Origin: Paragordius varius | Taxonomy: Eukaryota > Nematomorpha | DNA: 64,000 nt | Assembly (NCBI GenBank): GCA_964247055.1 | Contig: OZ176050.1 | Span: 2,542,001 to 2,606,000 of the forward strand | Reading direction: 5' to 3' | Shown here: positions 12,182 to 25,490 of the stretch, piece after piece | Numbering within the stretch: position 1 is the stretch's first letter | Layout: each line of letters begins with the position of its first letter | Program-made: the position numbers and the translations under genes | The notes under the pieces: generated by a model | What the model saw: the letters and a program-made list of their open reading frames with translations, nothing else | What the model was told of the DNA's origin: nothing | The model's database searches: none

Positions 12182-15100
12182 ATGTTAATCCATTTAATAT
12201 TTATCATAACACAATTTATAACAACAAGTTTAATATATCGATATGCTGCTGTGTTATTGGAAAATAAAACTTTCTTTAATGATTCCAAACCGCAAAGTTT
12301 GCTTGCGAAACCGACAATTGGATTACTCAATCCTTACAATGAGAATTATCTCATTATTATTGATGCCGGGAGTTCTGGGAGCCGTTTATATCTCTACAAA
12401 TATTACTTTATTGAAGCAACTTCTATAAATAGTTCTAATGTTTCTGATCAAAAACATTCCATCTTACATGGTAATAATAAATTGAACATAACAAATATTA
12501 AAATAACCACCGAAGTTTCTCCCATAGATGGTAGCGAAATTGTTTTTATCAAAAATCCAGGTAAAATATTTTATAAACATTTATTTGATATTTGGTTAAT
12601 TTTTATATTCTTATAGCATTTTTTTCTGTATGCCTCTCTTATGATTAGTGTTAGATATAAAAATTTACATTATATGGTATTATTACAAGGAGTCAAAGCA
12701 TTACCGGTACAAAGAAATCATATCAGCTAAAAGTGCGCAGACGATTGATTTTATACGCCCCATTTAGTTCATCTGACATTGACGACAAACACACACAACT
12801 TAAGTCCGCCAGAAACTATTGTTTTACTAGTAATCATAATTTTGTGCCTGAAAGGAACATATGCTGGCGCCTTACTTTGTTTATTCTATCAGGAGGAAAA
12901 GGCTGTTGAAAGTCGTGGTTTGTAAAAATATATAGTGGCAATGATTCATCGATTAAAATAATAACATAGATTTGAAATTTTTAAGTTGTGGTTTCAATAT
13001 GAAAGATAAAATGCAAGAGTTAGGATGACTTATCTTAAACTTAACGGCAACCGGTTGAAGCAAAAAACAACCAGTATATGTTTACGTGCAATAAGATAGA
13101 CCATTAATCTCGGTAATTGGGTGCCATACAATTTGAATGAACGTCAAATCGAAAAACGTAAATAAACTTGTGAAACTCTGTTCAACATCATGAAAGGATA
13201 TGCATTTATAGCAAAAAACGTGGCTTTCACGTTTCCAAGCCAGTTCATCCACACTAAGGTTAAATCGCTTTGGCAAAAGACCGTGTTCTGTATCTCATGG
13301 TAACAGAGCGGTATCGTATATTATAAACTCTTACTGCCCCGTGAAAACTTTAATACCTAACACTACCAACAAGTTATTAATTTAAACCATGTATTATTTG
13401 AAAAACAACCGAAACAGCAAAACCAGTGACAGACACTTTAAAATCCATTACATAGGAAATTCTTCGTCTCCTGACCTGGGCCATTTGGCTATAACCCCTT
13501 CTCATCAATGGGACCGACGCTAGCAGAGATTGTTTTTGGAAGACGTTGGAAAGATGCTCGGCGAGGTTCGCCGCAAGGGAAGATCGATTCTGGAATGACA
13601 TATTAGTTGAGAGATGGGTGAAAGTAAAAGCCGATGGACAATATTTTTAATAAAATAAAAAATTGATTTTCTTTCAAAAGTAGGTAACCAAAAATCGGTA
13701 AATAATTATGACTACATCTAGTATATACGCTAAACCCTAACTTCCATATAGACCCTGAGCGTGGCACCTTTTTTTTGATAAAAAATAAAATTAAATTTTA
13801 ATATTTATTTTAATATTATAATAAAATTTCAATTTTTTATATTAAAACATAAGCCTTATTTAAGAATTATAAATGTCCATCGGCCTAAGATGCTTTGGTC
13901 ATACGTGCTTTTATTTCAAGAGTGGATTGGGCGGTGGCGGTTTTTGTATATTATTTGTATGATTTAAACAAACTCTGATAATAGAATTTTGTTGAAATTT
14001 TTGTTTCTACAAAAAAAATAGCTAATTTATTTTATTTTTCCATAGGTATTTCAACTTTGGCAAACAACATCACTTACGGACCCAAATACTTTTATTCATT
14101 GATTGATAGAGTATTGAAATTTTTCCCCGAGGGCAATTTCACTATCCCCTTTTATATTTTGGGCACTGCCGGTTTAAGACTGGTTCCAATTAGTAAGCAA
14201 ATAGCCCTTCTCGAAAGCATAAGAAGCGACCTTTCAGCCAAATATCCACGATTGCGGATGAATAGAAACAATATTCGAGTTATTCCAGGAATCATGGAGG
14301 GGATTTATGCTTGGATAGCGGTCAATTTTATACTGGAGAAATTCGAAGAAAATCAAGGTAGAAATCGTTGTTTTGATGTCAATATAACTATTTTTAATAG
14401 TTATGCCTTTGATAAGCATCTTTTCTCCATATCATTATCGCTAAAATTAGGTGGCCGGTGAAGTTGTGTATTAAAAGTTAACTTTTTATATTTACATTTT
14501 TGAATCTATAAATGCTTTAAATAAAGAAATGTATCAATATTAATTTAATAGTTTTATAATCTTACCCGTTCGTTACGGATTTTACAGGTAGGATTTGTTA
14601 TTCATATCATTCAATACGGTAATTAGCCTTTTGCAAATCTATAAATTTTATTCAATCTTTCCACATTTCTCATCATTTAAGTGATACCAAATCTTTTATA
14701 TAGCAACAGTTTTATACATTTTAATCGCCTATTGTGGTTTAACCTATATTGCAGTCTAACAAATTATACTTTAGATACTGTGGGTATCTTGGAAATGGGG
14801 GGAGCTTCATTACAAGTGGCTTATCTCGTACCCGATGATTATTTTGATATTATAACACGAATGGGTCATTACGAAAACAATTTAGATTTTTTGCAAAAAT
14901 TGTCGCGTGAATACATTTTCACGGTAAGTTTGTCTCGGGACAAAAGCTCAAATCCTAGATGGGATTATTCTTTGTATGTCACCTCGTTTCTCAAATTCGG
15001 TAGCAATGAGCTAATAGAAAGGCACACGGAAAAATTAATAATTGAGTAATCGCAATATAAAATTATTAAATATTTTTTTCGGTAAAATATACCCAAACAT

Positions 15101-16934
15101 TTTTTATACGTAGCATATATTAAATATGTTTTATATTTTAGAGATTTTTTGTTTATTTAAATATCGTAAATCTTAAATCTATAATTTTGCGTCATTAACT
15201 GGGGTTTATAACATAATAATTGTTTCTCATGGTTGTGGTCCAATCCTATTTCTTTTAAACAATCTATACACTTATTACCCAAATAGTTTACGCTTTCTTT
15301 TCTTAACTTGATTTTTAAATGCTTTAGATGTAGTAGTATTAAAATCTAGCCTATAGATTCCAAATAAACATAACCACCATTACGAAGTATATTTTAAAAA
15401 GTTTTACATTTTAAGAACTATCAAATCGCCCAAATATCAATTAAGTAATGCTGGCAGCTTAAATAGAACCATATATGATCCCTGTTTTCCGCCCGGATAC
15501 ACTTACGAGGTTAAGGTTAAAGAACAGAATAGCACACAACTAGTGTATGTTGTAGGCGCTGGCAATTTTAGTAATTGTGTCGCACAAATTACGCCGTTCC
15601 TGTTGAAAAACACGGAATGTTTGCTGGAACCGTGCTCGTTAGAAGGTACTCCGGATCCATTGCAATACCTTTGGCAGTATAAGGATTATAAATGGCCCGA
15701 ATTTTATGCGCTTTCAGAGTTTTGGTATACCTCAAAATTTTATGAACTTGATGGGGTATACAATACTTCGGCGTACATTGAAAAAGCTAAGGGCTATTGT
15801 GATATGGCATGGGATCCTACCCTCCTGACAAATGATACTTTGTTGGAAACTTACTCAAAGCTTTTACCGACAGTTTTAGCAAAACAATGTATAAAATCTG
15901 CCTGGTTCTACGCTCTCTTACACAAAGGCTTCAAACTGCCCACACACCAGGTTTTTATTTATTTTTTCTCATGTTTTTAAATGTTTTAAAGTAATGGTCA
16001 CCAATTTTTGGCGTTACAAAATAGGAGAGTCCTGGTATAATAAATTGACACTGTAAACATATTCCCATAAAATTTAAGGAGTGCGTTGAAAAAAAGATTT
16101 GACTATAAGAGGGAAGTCTAAGGGTTGCATTGTTTTAAAGTATATAAAAGCGATTCAAAATAGTATTTCAAACTTTTATTAGTTTAGTTTTAATAGGAAT
16201 TTCTTAAAACCGGTTTTAAGGGGTTCATGGATTTAGAAAACCAAAGCGTTTATAAGTTATTTTATTTGCAAATTATTTCAAAGCTAATTAATGATTAGGG
16301 GCGGCATAGGATACGCATGATTTTTTACCAATTTAATACAATTAAATGCGTTTATAATGATTATAATTTTGGATGATTTAAGTTATATAATATTGATAAT
16401 ATAAATTTTAGGATAATATTTAGCCAGTTTGAAAATGAGAAAAACAATAAAAAAATTATTACCATCAAAAATGGGGCATATATAAAATTCTTTGCAAGCG
16501 GGCTATAAATTTTTAAATAACGCCGTTGCGTGTAAAACTTTGTATTGGCGACAATTAAATTTGATTATACATTTTTAATCAAACAGTCTAATAAAAAATC
16601 AATGTTTATATAAATTGTAAAAGCTTTCTGATCTTTTTTTCTGTATAACGCAACAAAAACAATTGATTTAAACCATATTTAATTACATAACCATTGAAAA
16701 TAATCCATAAAAATACAATTTTCGCAATGATAAAAAAGTAATATTGGTCTTAATATACTGGTCACTGACTTTAGAAAAAGGACATATTTTTAGAGTTCAA
16801 TGACAACTTCGCCTTTATCTAATTTATGCAGGCGCATTCGTGAAAAACGTATTATTAAAAAATTGATTTTTTATTAACGTTTTTGGATATTTGGCGTAGG
16901 CTAGATAAAAATATATTTAACCAAATAATTTTAC

Positions 16935-16977
<43 letters not shown>

Positions 16978-17747
16978 TGAGACAGTTTTGGTAAAATTGA
17001 TGTAATCTAGAAAATAACTGAAAAATGCAAATTTTAATTCAGACATAACCAATTTCGGTTTTTTGGCTAATTTTAATAGATAATATATTTTTTAAATTTT
17101 AAATATTCATCAAATGATCATTCAAATTATGATCTCTGCAATATACTATCAGGAAAAATTGCACAGTATATATTATTTTTACTTATAACAATTTAATTTC
17201 ACATTTTTTCCCCTATTACATTTAGATTAGTGACATTATCTTATATTAATATCGGAAAAAATTTTATGATTTTCGTTTTTTAACACCGATAAATTGATTT
17301 TATGGTTAAATTTAATTAGTTTTCTGGATCCATTGAAATTTTAAAGTCCTTGTTTTTCAAAAATTATTGCGTGGTGCAATTATCCCCCCCCACCCAAAAT
17401 CATACTCTTAAATTTAATCTTAAATTATTTATTTAGATATAACAAATACTTCTTAACTTATCATCTATTATATGCTTTAAAATCCCTTTTTGTATTCCGC
17501 TAAGAATTTCTAGTAAACATCATTTTAAAATAGGCTATTTATGCAGGATTATCTTTTTAATTTAATCACTAATAATTTAAAATTTCTTAAAAAACTGCCA
17601 AAATAAATATCTATTTATATTTAAATCGCTTTATAGGATATAATAACTTCAGTGAAAAGTATAAACGGGAGACAAGTTGAATGGCCCTTGGGGGCTGCTT
17701 TATTTGCCATTTTGCATGACGATCATATATTCTCACAAATTAAATAA
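12182..17747 (+). CDS. ENTPD4/7-like nucleoside diphosphatase, single-anchor paralogue (ENTPD-B)
   Basis: Exons: 12182-12560, 14046-14357, 14775-15045, 15416-15950, 17637-17747; phases agree, 535 aa. It is a tandem paralogue of ENTPD-A in the same orientation and keeps several of the same intron positions (after the PG of NPG / SPG, before the ACR4 exon, after ACR4 block, before the final WxLG exon). Motifs: ACR1 DAGSSGSRLYLYKY, ACR2 LGTAGLRLVP, ACR3 IMEGIYAWIAVNFIL, ACR4 GILEMGGASLQVAY, ACR5 EWPLGAALFAIL. ACR4 has Glu where the family and ENTPD-A have Asp. An N-terminal hydrophobic segment (about residues 1-20, IHLIFIITQFITTSLIY) could be a signal anchor or signal peptide. The protein stops 25 residues after ACR5, so the C-terminal span is absent and it may be secreted or single-anchored. 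Intron 1 holds a mariner remnant. Confidence 0.9.
12690..13640 (+). mobile_element. Decayed mariner-like transposon in ENTPD-B intron 1
   Basis: Within the 1485-bp intron, plus strand 13118-13170 reads GNWVPYNLNERQIEKRK, the linker block that mariner transposases carry as KWVPHELxExQKxxR. Related blocks occur in the mariner remnants at 33985-35037 and near 49800. The flanking sequence has several frame breaks and no long ORF. The base composition (less AT-rich than the neighbourhood) marks it out. Ends are approximate; terminal repeats were not located. Confidence 0.6.
16934..16978. repeat. (TA)n microsatellite in ENTPD-B intron 4
   Basis: An alternating TA tract of about 45 bp, interrupted once by a G. 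Similar shorter tracts occur at 18357-18379, 39424-39453, 39868-39889 and 57397-57414. Confidence 0.9.
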
Positions 17748-19186
17748 ACACAAAAACATTCAATATTATTATTCAAAATTTCTATTTTCATTTCTTTCTT
17801 TATATGCTGCGCATAAATCAATTAAGAATTGATATTATTATCCACCACACCAAAAAAACTATGAAATGACTTCCCTAATAAATGCCAAATTATCTAATGT
17901 ATATATTTAAGTTAATACCTAAATTATTTTATTTTAAAAAACTTAATTAATAACCAATAAATGACATAAATAGAATATATGTATATATGTGTTTAAGGGT
18001 GAGATCATCTCATATTTATATTATTATATTAAAATGAAACATAGGGCAAAAAAAATCATTCACATCCATCACACCTAACAGGTAAAAAAATCTGAAGCAT
18101 ATTATTAATCCATGAAAGTATTCAACAAAAAATAATTGTTATAAATATAGAAACAATACGTAAGTGACTTTGTGAGATTTGATATATTGCAGTTTGGTTA
18201 CATACATATATATATATATTACAAAAGGTATACATACTTTTTTAATTAATTATAATTAAATATATCAATAAAGATAAAAAAATATTAATATATTATATTG
18301 TAAAGGTGTATTGTATGTAATATATGCCTTGTAGTGCGATGCTTGGGATTGACTCAATATATATATATATATATATATAATAAATTTAATATAATATAAT
18401 TACAGGTGAGTGAAAAAATCAATATTTTGATGATTTTGCGTTTTAAGAGAAAGAGCTCTGTTGTACTCTTTTTTCTGTTGTTTAAAAGATACAATAACAT
18501 CATCATACCAATATAATAGCGATAATGATTTTTTTATTATAAAAAAAAGATTATGAGAAAAAAAATTTATAATATTATCAATAAAAAAATGATGAAAAGT
18601 TTAAATTTTAATTCAAAGCGTTAATTTTTGGTTCAGACACCTTAATACTGCTTATTATATAACATCTATAAATACCCCAACTAATTAATAATTTATGGGT
18701 AAGGTTTATTTTTGGGTATTGGTTAAATTTAATTTTCGTTTTTTAAAATGTGCTCGTCACTAAAAATAAAAAAACTTGGGCACACACAAGTTGGTTTAAT
18801 ATTTTTTTTCAAATCAAAACTACAAATTTGTTTTTATCGAATATTTTCACCTGTAAAAATGTAAATTTTTCATGCAAAAATACCTAATAATGACGCCTTT
18901 TATATAATTATAATTTGAAAATAAAAAGGATTACACTTTGACGTATATATAAATGTATAAAATATTCTCTTCCAATACTGCATTTATCTTAGACGTAAGT
19001 TATAAATTTTTGCCACAATATTCTAAAGATTTGGCTTTGATACTTGGCGTGTTCTTAAAATCATGCAGTTAGCCGAATATATATATATATATATAGTGCA
19101 CATAATTGGATTAAAGTAAGATAATAATAAGTTAATAATTGCAAACTAGGCCACCCTATTTGGTTCGACTTTAACCTTTCATAAAA
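17748..19186. other. Convergent 3' intergenic region, ENTPD-B / RING gene
   Basis: The two genes end facing each other, so this stretch should hold both 3' UTRs. It is AT-rich with TA microsatellites (18203-18218, 18357-18379, 19078-19095). No exon or transposon was recognised. Confidence 0.5.
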
Positions 19187-21132
19187 CTATTTATTAGTAT
19201 AGTGATGTTCCAAAGGCGTGATCATTGAATTTTCAATCCCAAACCAATTGAAATGTTTTTGGTTGCTATTAGGCATGAAATAATTCTTTTCACCAATTTT
19301 GCCAATTGTTTTAGTGGGTTGTGATCGTGTTTGATTATTTGAAAAATTAATTATGTGTCTTTTCGAATCTTTACCAGGGCAGGAGCTAGTTTTTGGTAAT
19401 GCATTATTATTATTTGTTATCGTGGTGGTTACATTATTGTAATTAGCTAAACTGTACACGAGTGCTATATCATTGGTGTCGGGATATCGAACTTGTTGAA
19501 TACAACTTTGTTGTTTGGGACCCAAGTTGGGCGCAAACAGAATGTCAGAAAAGATGGGATTCGTCCAATCATCGGATATTAAATCAAAATTATTATTATT
19601 ATTACTGTTAAGACTAGAGTTTCTATTTGTGTGACGATTATCATTAGTTGTATGTTTAGCGTTTGTATGCAACGAAGGGTAAATACGCCAACGTGCTGCA
19701 AAATTTGCAAAAGCACTTCGATTTGTTGTAGGAGGGCGGTGGTTAGTTGTGTTCATATTTGTACTAGCTGTATCGGTAGAAACGATGATTGAAGCAGATT
19801 TGGAATTTGAGTTTTGCTGGTGATGTTGTGCTCTCCATAAATGCGAGGAGGTATTATGAGTACTGAGTGAAAATATACCTTTGGTTTTATTTGGAGTTTG
19901 CGACTGTGTTGTTGTCGGCGATATGGAAATCGTGATTGGAGAGAGGGATGATGCAATGTTTTTTGATGTTTTGAATGAACCACTATTCTGTTTTTTAACA
20001 ACAGTTGAGTAGGGCACATTTTCTATGCATGATGAAGGTCTGATTTTGCTGTTAGGATTGGGAATATCAGTTGATGGATATAAATTTTGATTCGGGGAGT
20101 TAAGAGCATTTTGAGAAAAAGAAGTATAGTTGGAATTGGGATCAAACATAAAATTGGATTGGCATTTATTATTATTATTGTTTGCTAACGATGATGTTTG
20201 AGGTAAATTGGTGATATTTTCAGCTATAAAATATTTGACAATAAAGATTAGGATAAAATTTTAACAGCTAAAGATATTAAATATATTAATAAAATTGTTA
20301 AAAATTTAGAGCTCCGTTTATCCCGTTAAAGATTAAATAGCTTAAAATATCCATACCCATGTTGGAATCATTATTTTGTTCTTCATGCGCGTTGGCGTTT
20401 ATGGTTGAATCAATATTTAAGGGATAATTGGTATTGCTATGATTCTCACCAAGGATGGTAGAAGAATTTTGTGGGCGGTTTATATTATTGTTGATGGCTA
20501 AATTAGTCCCATTACCCACACAAATGGGTGAGACAGAATTTCTTACAACAGAAGTTGAATTACCATTTGAAGTACAATTCCAAGCTAACATTTCCGGAAT
20601 GAGCAAAGCATTTGTGGTTGAGGTGAGAAGTACCACAGAACAATTGGGTGTAATTGAAGCCCCATCCGAGGTTTTGAGTTTTTTGATGGCCGATAAGCAA
20701 ATAGGACACGCATTTTTAACATCTAGCCATCGTTCCAAACATCTATAGAAAACAAATGTTATAGATTACTTTATAAAAAATTAAGTTTTATAGCCTAAAA
20801 TTAACTTGTTATGAAACGAATGCTGACAACGGGCAATGACAATTTTTTCCGCAATTTGAAAATCATCCAAACATATAGCACATGCTTCACACGAGTTGGA
20901 CTTCTTGGGCCTATAAGCTGATATTTTATACCCCTGTTCGACTCTAATCTTTCGTTGTAAGCTACATTAATTAAAATTAAAGATGTAAGTCAGCAATTTA
21001 AAAAATATATGTATTAAAAGTTATTACTAACCTTTTTAAATAACAACACAAAATAAGGCTGAGTAAAATTATGATTCCTGAAGTTACCAAAATAGGAATG
21101 GCAACTTTCATTGGAACAAATTTTATATTCAT
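19187..21132 (-). CDS. RNF24/RNF122-like transmembrane RING-H2 E3 ubiquitin ligase
   Basis: Exons (minus): 21132-21032, 20961-20806, 20742-20357, 20223-19187; phases agree, 559 aa. A single N-terminal membrane span (about residues 9-31, VAIPILVTSGIIILLSLILC) ends in a CCY motif followed by a short basic linker with a GYK motif, the arrangement of RNF24/RNF122. The RING-H2 follows at about 52-93: CAICLDDF, CQHSFH, CLERWL, CPIC. Such proteins sit in endosomal, Golgi or plasma membranes and transfer ubiquitin from an E2. Vertebrate relatives are about 150 aa; here a tail of more than 450 residues, rich in Asn, Ser and Thr with poly-Asn runs, is added. The exon 3 donor (GTATGG at 20356) was chosen by phase; without that splice the frame stops at 20298, so a short isoform is possible. 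A second strong donor (GTGAGA, near 20450) would also splice in frame. Confidence 0.85.
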
Positions 21133-23754
21133 TTCTGATTTGTTGAAAAATAACACAGTAGATTATCGCATTACCCAGGTAAAAAAGGTATTTTCTCAGG
21201 TGAAGCAAAGCAATGATGGTACATCATATGTATTTTTTAATTACAATATTTCAGGCAGTTTTACTTCTTGAAAAATATTATAGATTACCTTGCTATAAAT
21301 TAATATTATATGTTAGCCTTTATTCTCATATTTAATTTTACCAATTTAATTTAAAACGAAAAACAGCTATTTGCTTTTAAAATTTGATTTGTGCAAAACA
21401 ACTATAAAAAAAATGTTTATAATTTTAAAAGCGCATTTAAATTACGGCGTGATGTTTGGATAATAAAATTACAAAAATATATTAATATTTTTAAACCTTT
21501 AAACGGATCTAATGCCTCTTATATCATAATTATTTAATCAATCATAAAATCGTTCGTAAGCAATTACTTCAAAATATATTGTAAGTTTTAGCACTTCATT
21601 ATCTTTTCACTTTTTTGTCCTAGTTTACCTTTTAGGGTATTTCTATATTGAAAAGCGTAATTTTGTAATTAAACTACAGTTTTAAAACTCATTTTTGTTG
21701 AAATTTTATCAAACATTGTTCTGATATATCAGATGAAAAAGCTTAGGACAGCTCCAAAACACAATTGAAACGAGGAGACATTTAAATTAAATTATATTAT
21801 GTTTTGCTGGTAAAATGTAGCCTGAAAGCTTTTAAAGATATATTATTTAGATTATCTAATTATACATTTATTTGGCTGTTGCATTAGCGTTTTAAAAAAA
21901 TTATAAAAAAAATAACGGTAAAAAAGTTTGAGATGATTCTTTTACAATTTCACAAAAATATTTTTTTGTAACCCTAAAAGTCTAAACAAAAATTTCAAAT
22001 TCGTCTTATTAGCTTAAATAGTTTCTAAGATATTCAAATTTCGAATGACTCAGGGACAAGAAACTAACGGTCAAGATAATGGAGTGTTAATAAATAATAC
22101 TTAGGTTATAGATAAATTATAAAAAACATTTTACGTTTGTGCTGGATGACATTTTAAAACCGACTATAAAATCTATTCTGGTTCGAATTGCCTCTGCGAA
22201 ACCCAAACGTTATCCTGGATAAATAATATCTAATAATTTTACCAGATCCTCTGTAAGACAAGTTCTATAAGGAAGGGGAAATGTAGAGTATGTAAGAGCA
22301 GTATGTGCAAAAAAATTCATGTGTTGTGAATTTTGTTACGATAAACAATCGTGAACGCTAGAGAAGTATACTATGTTAATTATTGTGGCAAAACAATAGT
22401 GGCGAGATATAATTGTCATCTCAATGCGCATTGTTTGAAATATTTATGCTTATCGCAATTTCGATGCAAACAAAAATTATTTGGAATGTCTATTACACAA
22501 ATATCCTTACGGGGAGAGCCAAATCCAGCAACTCTCTATATACTTTTAGCCAATTCGAATATCGGATTTTAGAAATAAAAAGACCAAGTCGATTTTGCGC
22601 TCAGAGGGAGTTTAAACATGAGAATCGATGCCAACGGGATTCTCTAATATACATATAAATAACAATTTAACAACTATCACAATCGAAAGGTAGACTGCAC
22701 TCAAACGCTTCATCGGACTGATAAATAAATCTTGATTTTATAATGATAAAGCTAAAACTTTCCACTTTTCATCACAACTCCTATTGTCAAAGATTTGAAA
22801 ATTGCACTGGTATGGATCTAAATGGAATAATGTTTGTCAGAAAGAGGATGTAATACAACTACACTTTATGAGTATTTCCCTATGGAATCCTCTAGAGCGT
22901 GTTATTTGCTGTCATTCTGGAAAATATCAGCTTCATCAAGGGTTTGCGATGGAAGAAATATAAACCGCAATTGGCCTAAAATTGGTCAATGCGGCTAACG
23001 TATATAACAATTTGTTTTTTTCGCAAGGGTCAAGTTATTCCACCAAAATGTGTGCTAGAAAACTTACAGTCTAGTTTTCCCGGAATGCGAAAATATTAGC
23101 GCGATTTTTCTAAATGCATACTTTTTATGAAACAACGTTTTTGAAAAAAAAGTCGTTTAAAATATACTGTTTTCGGAACACGCTATTTATATCACAAGTT
23201 TATTTTACATCCGACCGGAATCAAGAAATTTCATCATTGTCGAGGATAGCCAACAACTAGCTTCCTTCATTAAGCTTTACTTTTAAAATTGTTCAGCTTT
23301 AACCAACCATTTTTATATACCTTTTAGAGATCATATTATAACTCTATATTTTAATCTGTTCTATCGTATATCATTGGCGGTTTTGGCCGATATAACATAT
23401 TTCCTAATGATCCTAAAAAATTAGAACCAATTCAACGCTTATATAAATATTTGCAAATTGTTATACAATTTCATCTCCAAAAAATATGGAGTATTAATGA
23501 GATAATATTTATGCAAAAAAACATTACATTTCGGGTAAGGGAAAGCTTAATAAAATTGTTTAAAGGCTTTAAAAAATGGGTTTTTTATAAACCTAGATAT
23601 TAAAAAAAATTTAACTTATTTATTTTTAGGATATGCTAATAAGACCATACATGTATAAAAATTCGAATTTTTAGGGATTATTCAATTTGGAAGGATATCA
23701 TTTATGCTACATATTTATTAATTATTTGCTAAATATTTGACAAACATATATAAT
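21133..23754. other. Intergenic region with unidentified degraded repeat
   Basis: No confident exon. Around 22140-23290 the composition is less AT-rich than the flanks and short broken reading frames occur, including a cysteine cluster on the plus strand near 22280-22350 (CRVCKSSMC and, one frame over, CCEFCYDK). This looks like a decayed transposon but the family could not be fixed. The outer parts are plain AT-rich DNA. Confidence 0.35.
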
Positions 23755-24515
23755 TTATTTCGTTTTCTGCTGTTTCAAAGCAAGGTTATGTTGAACTATA
23801 TAAAATATAAATGAATATTTAAATGAGTTATTTTGTTTTAATTTTTAAAAATTGACATAAAATGATATCAAATTACTTCCACTCTGACTCAACATGGAAT
23901 TGAACTGAAATCCCAAAGGTCTATTGTTAGTCCTACTCATAATCCCAAATATCCCAGCTATATAAATCGATGATTATTAAATAATTTTAAATATTAACCT
24001 CCTTGGTAAAGGCCTGCAAAATTTATAACCGCTCATTGCTTACATTAAAAGCGAAATCTTACCAGTAAAATTTTATAGGTCTCTTTATTTAAAATTGATC
24101 TCTACATGAGTTGATATAAAATTTTGACCATTTTTAAAATCCAATTAAACAATATAAAAGTGTTGTTCGCAATATCAGATTAATTAAAGTTTACCAGTAG
24201 GATCAAATGGTGGAGATGTTTTGGGTTGAGTTTTCTTTTCTGTGGGTATTGGCCTAGCCCTAATAATTGCTTGCATTTGCATTGCGTGTGGCATATGATT
24301 GCTTGATCCAATTACATGTTGTGAAGATCCAACGGGGACTAAGAAATAAGCGATATTTATAAAAAAAGTTAGAAAGTTTTATAAATTGAGGATCGTTTAC
24401 ATTGATTGTTACGAACAGGTCTTTGTTGGTTAGTATTCCCATTATCTTGTTTGCACAGATTAGCTCCTAAGCTTAAAATTATTGTTAATAAAATAAAATG
24501 ACGGGTGTAAATCAT
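23755..24515 (-). CDS. Small secreted protein, paralogue 1 of an unrecognised family
   Basis: Exons (minus): 24515-24401, 24338-24195, 23957-23877, 23795-23755; all phases agree, 126 aa. Exon 1 encodes a signal peptide (IYTRHFILLTIILSLGANLC). The mature protein has a GSSQHV block, MPHAMQMQ, a Pro-rich PPFDPTG block at the exon 2/3 junction, then GIMSRTNNRPLGFQFNSML and a basic Gln/Lys end. Only one or two cysteines, at the signal cleavage region, so it is not a disulphide-knot peptide. The gene at 28720-29542 has the same four-exon structure, identical exon 3 and exon 4 lengths (81 and 41 nt) and about 60% identity after the signal peptide, which is strong evidence that both are real. I do not recognise the family. 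A structural matrix component or a peptide precursor are possible; neither is shown. Confidence 0.8.
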
Positions 24516-24931
24516 GATAGATGATATTTAAACTAAAAACTATTTGAATAAAATTTTTTAGTATGGCAAATTGATATGAGTTAATTAAAATCGATTGCAA
24601 ATAACACAATTATTTGATATAATGTTTAAAATTTGACAAATATTTGCAAAACGCTTTCAAATCAGGCCTCTACCCAAAAATATCTAGCACAGATCGAACG
24701 TGTGTTAATTAACACAAAGGTAAATATTATTTTGTTTCATTTTATCATTAAAATTAAGCATTTTGTTTTAACGATTTAATATTTCATTGATTGCAATCAA
24801 TTATTTAATTAAACTACTTGGTGTGTCACGCATCGCTGTGACTTCATTATGATTGTAAAAAGGGTTGATAAAATATTTTTTCTAGAATAATCTGTGAATA
24901 AGGACTGATGAGACTCTTAAGATTTATATTT

Positions 24932-25490
24932 TAACACTTGGATACAACACATTCATTTCGATCCTACGATTCAAATTGGGGTCTTTGGGGATCCCAGGCT
25001 TGTAATATTTCAAAAAATATGGAATTAATTAAACCATCGTAAAATTTTGGGCTATAACGAGGAATCGAAATATAAAAAAAATATTCTAAAAAACTGAGGT
25101 TATAACAAAACTCAAGGCAAAAAATTTAGTCAACATGACATATCCTTAGCTAAATATATAATGCAAAAATCATTTTTTTTTGTTTATATTAATACTAGAT
25201 GTGATTCAAATAAAATTTAGCTGCAGTATTGGTGTTCGAATCAAATAAACAAGATATTTTGCCAAAATGTTGTAAAATAAAAATGGCGTCGAAGTAGTTT
25301 GATATGGAACTTTTTAAAAACTGAATATTTAGGTGTTTTGGCTTATATATATAAATTTTATTAGGAGCATAAATTTTAATTGAAACCGTTTCTTTAGTTA
25401 GTTTGTTAAAAATGTCAACTAAAATTTAGTCTGGGCTTCCTAGATATTCCAATTTGAATCCTAGTGTTAAACTATCAACTTGAATGTATT
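24932..25490 (-). mobile_element. MITE-like element of family M1
   Basis: Inverted relative of 26994-27548 and of 1-235. The left end (TACGATTCAAATTGGGG, from about 24966) and the reverse complement of the right end (TAGGATTCAAATTGG, about 25451) form imperfect terminal inverted repeats. An internal block GGCGTCGAAGTAGTTTGATA (25280 region) occurs in the opposite orientation near 27165. No coding capacity. Ends are approximate. Confidence 0.65.

Noticed and set aside
16934-16978. Possible origin or regulatory role of long TA tracts
   Set aside because: TA microsatellites are scattered through the AT-rich window and show no positional pattern.
22280-22660. Cysteine cluster and overlapping frames suggesting a piggyBac-like C-terminus
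   Set aside because: CRVC..C and CCEFC lie in different frames and no DDD transposase core was found; the family cannot be supported.
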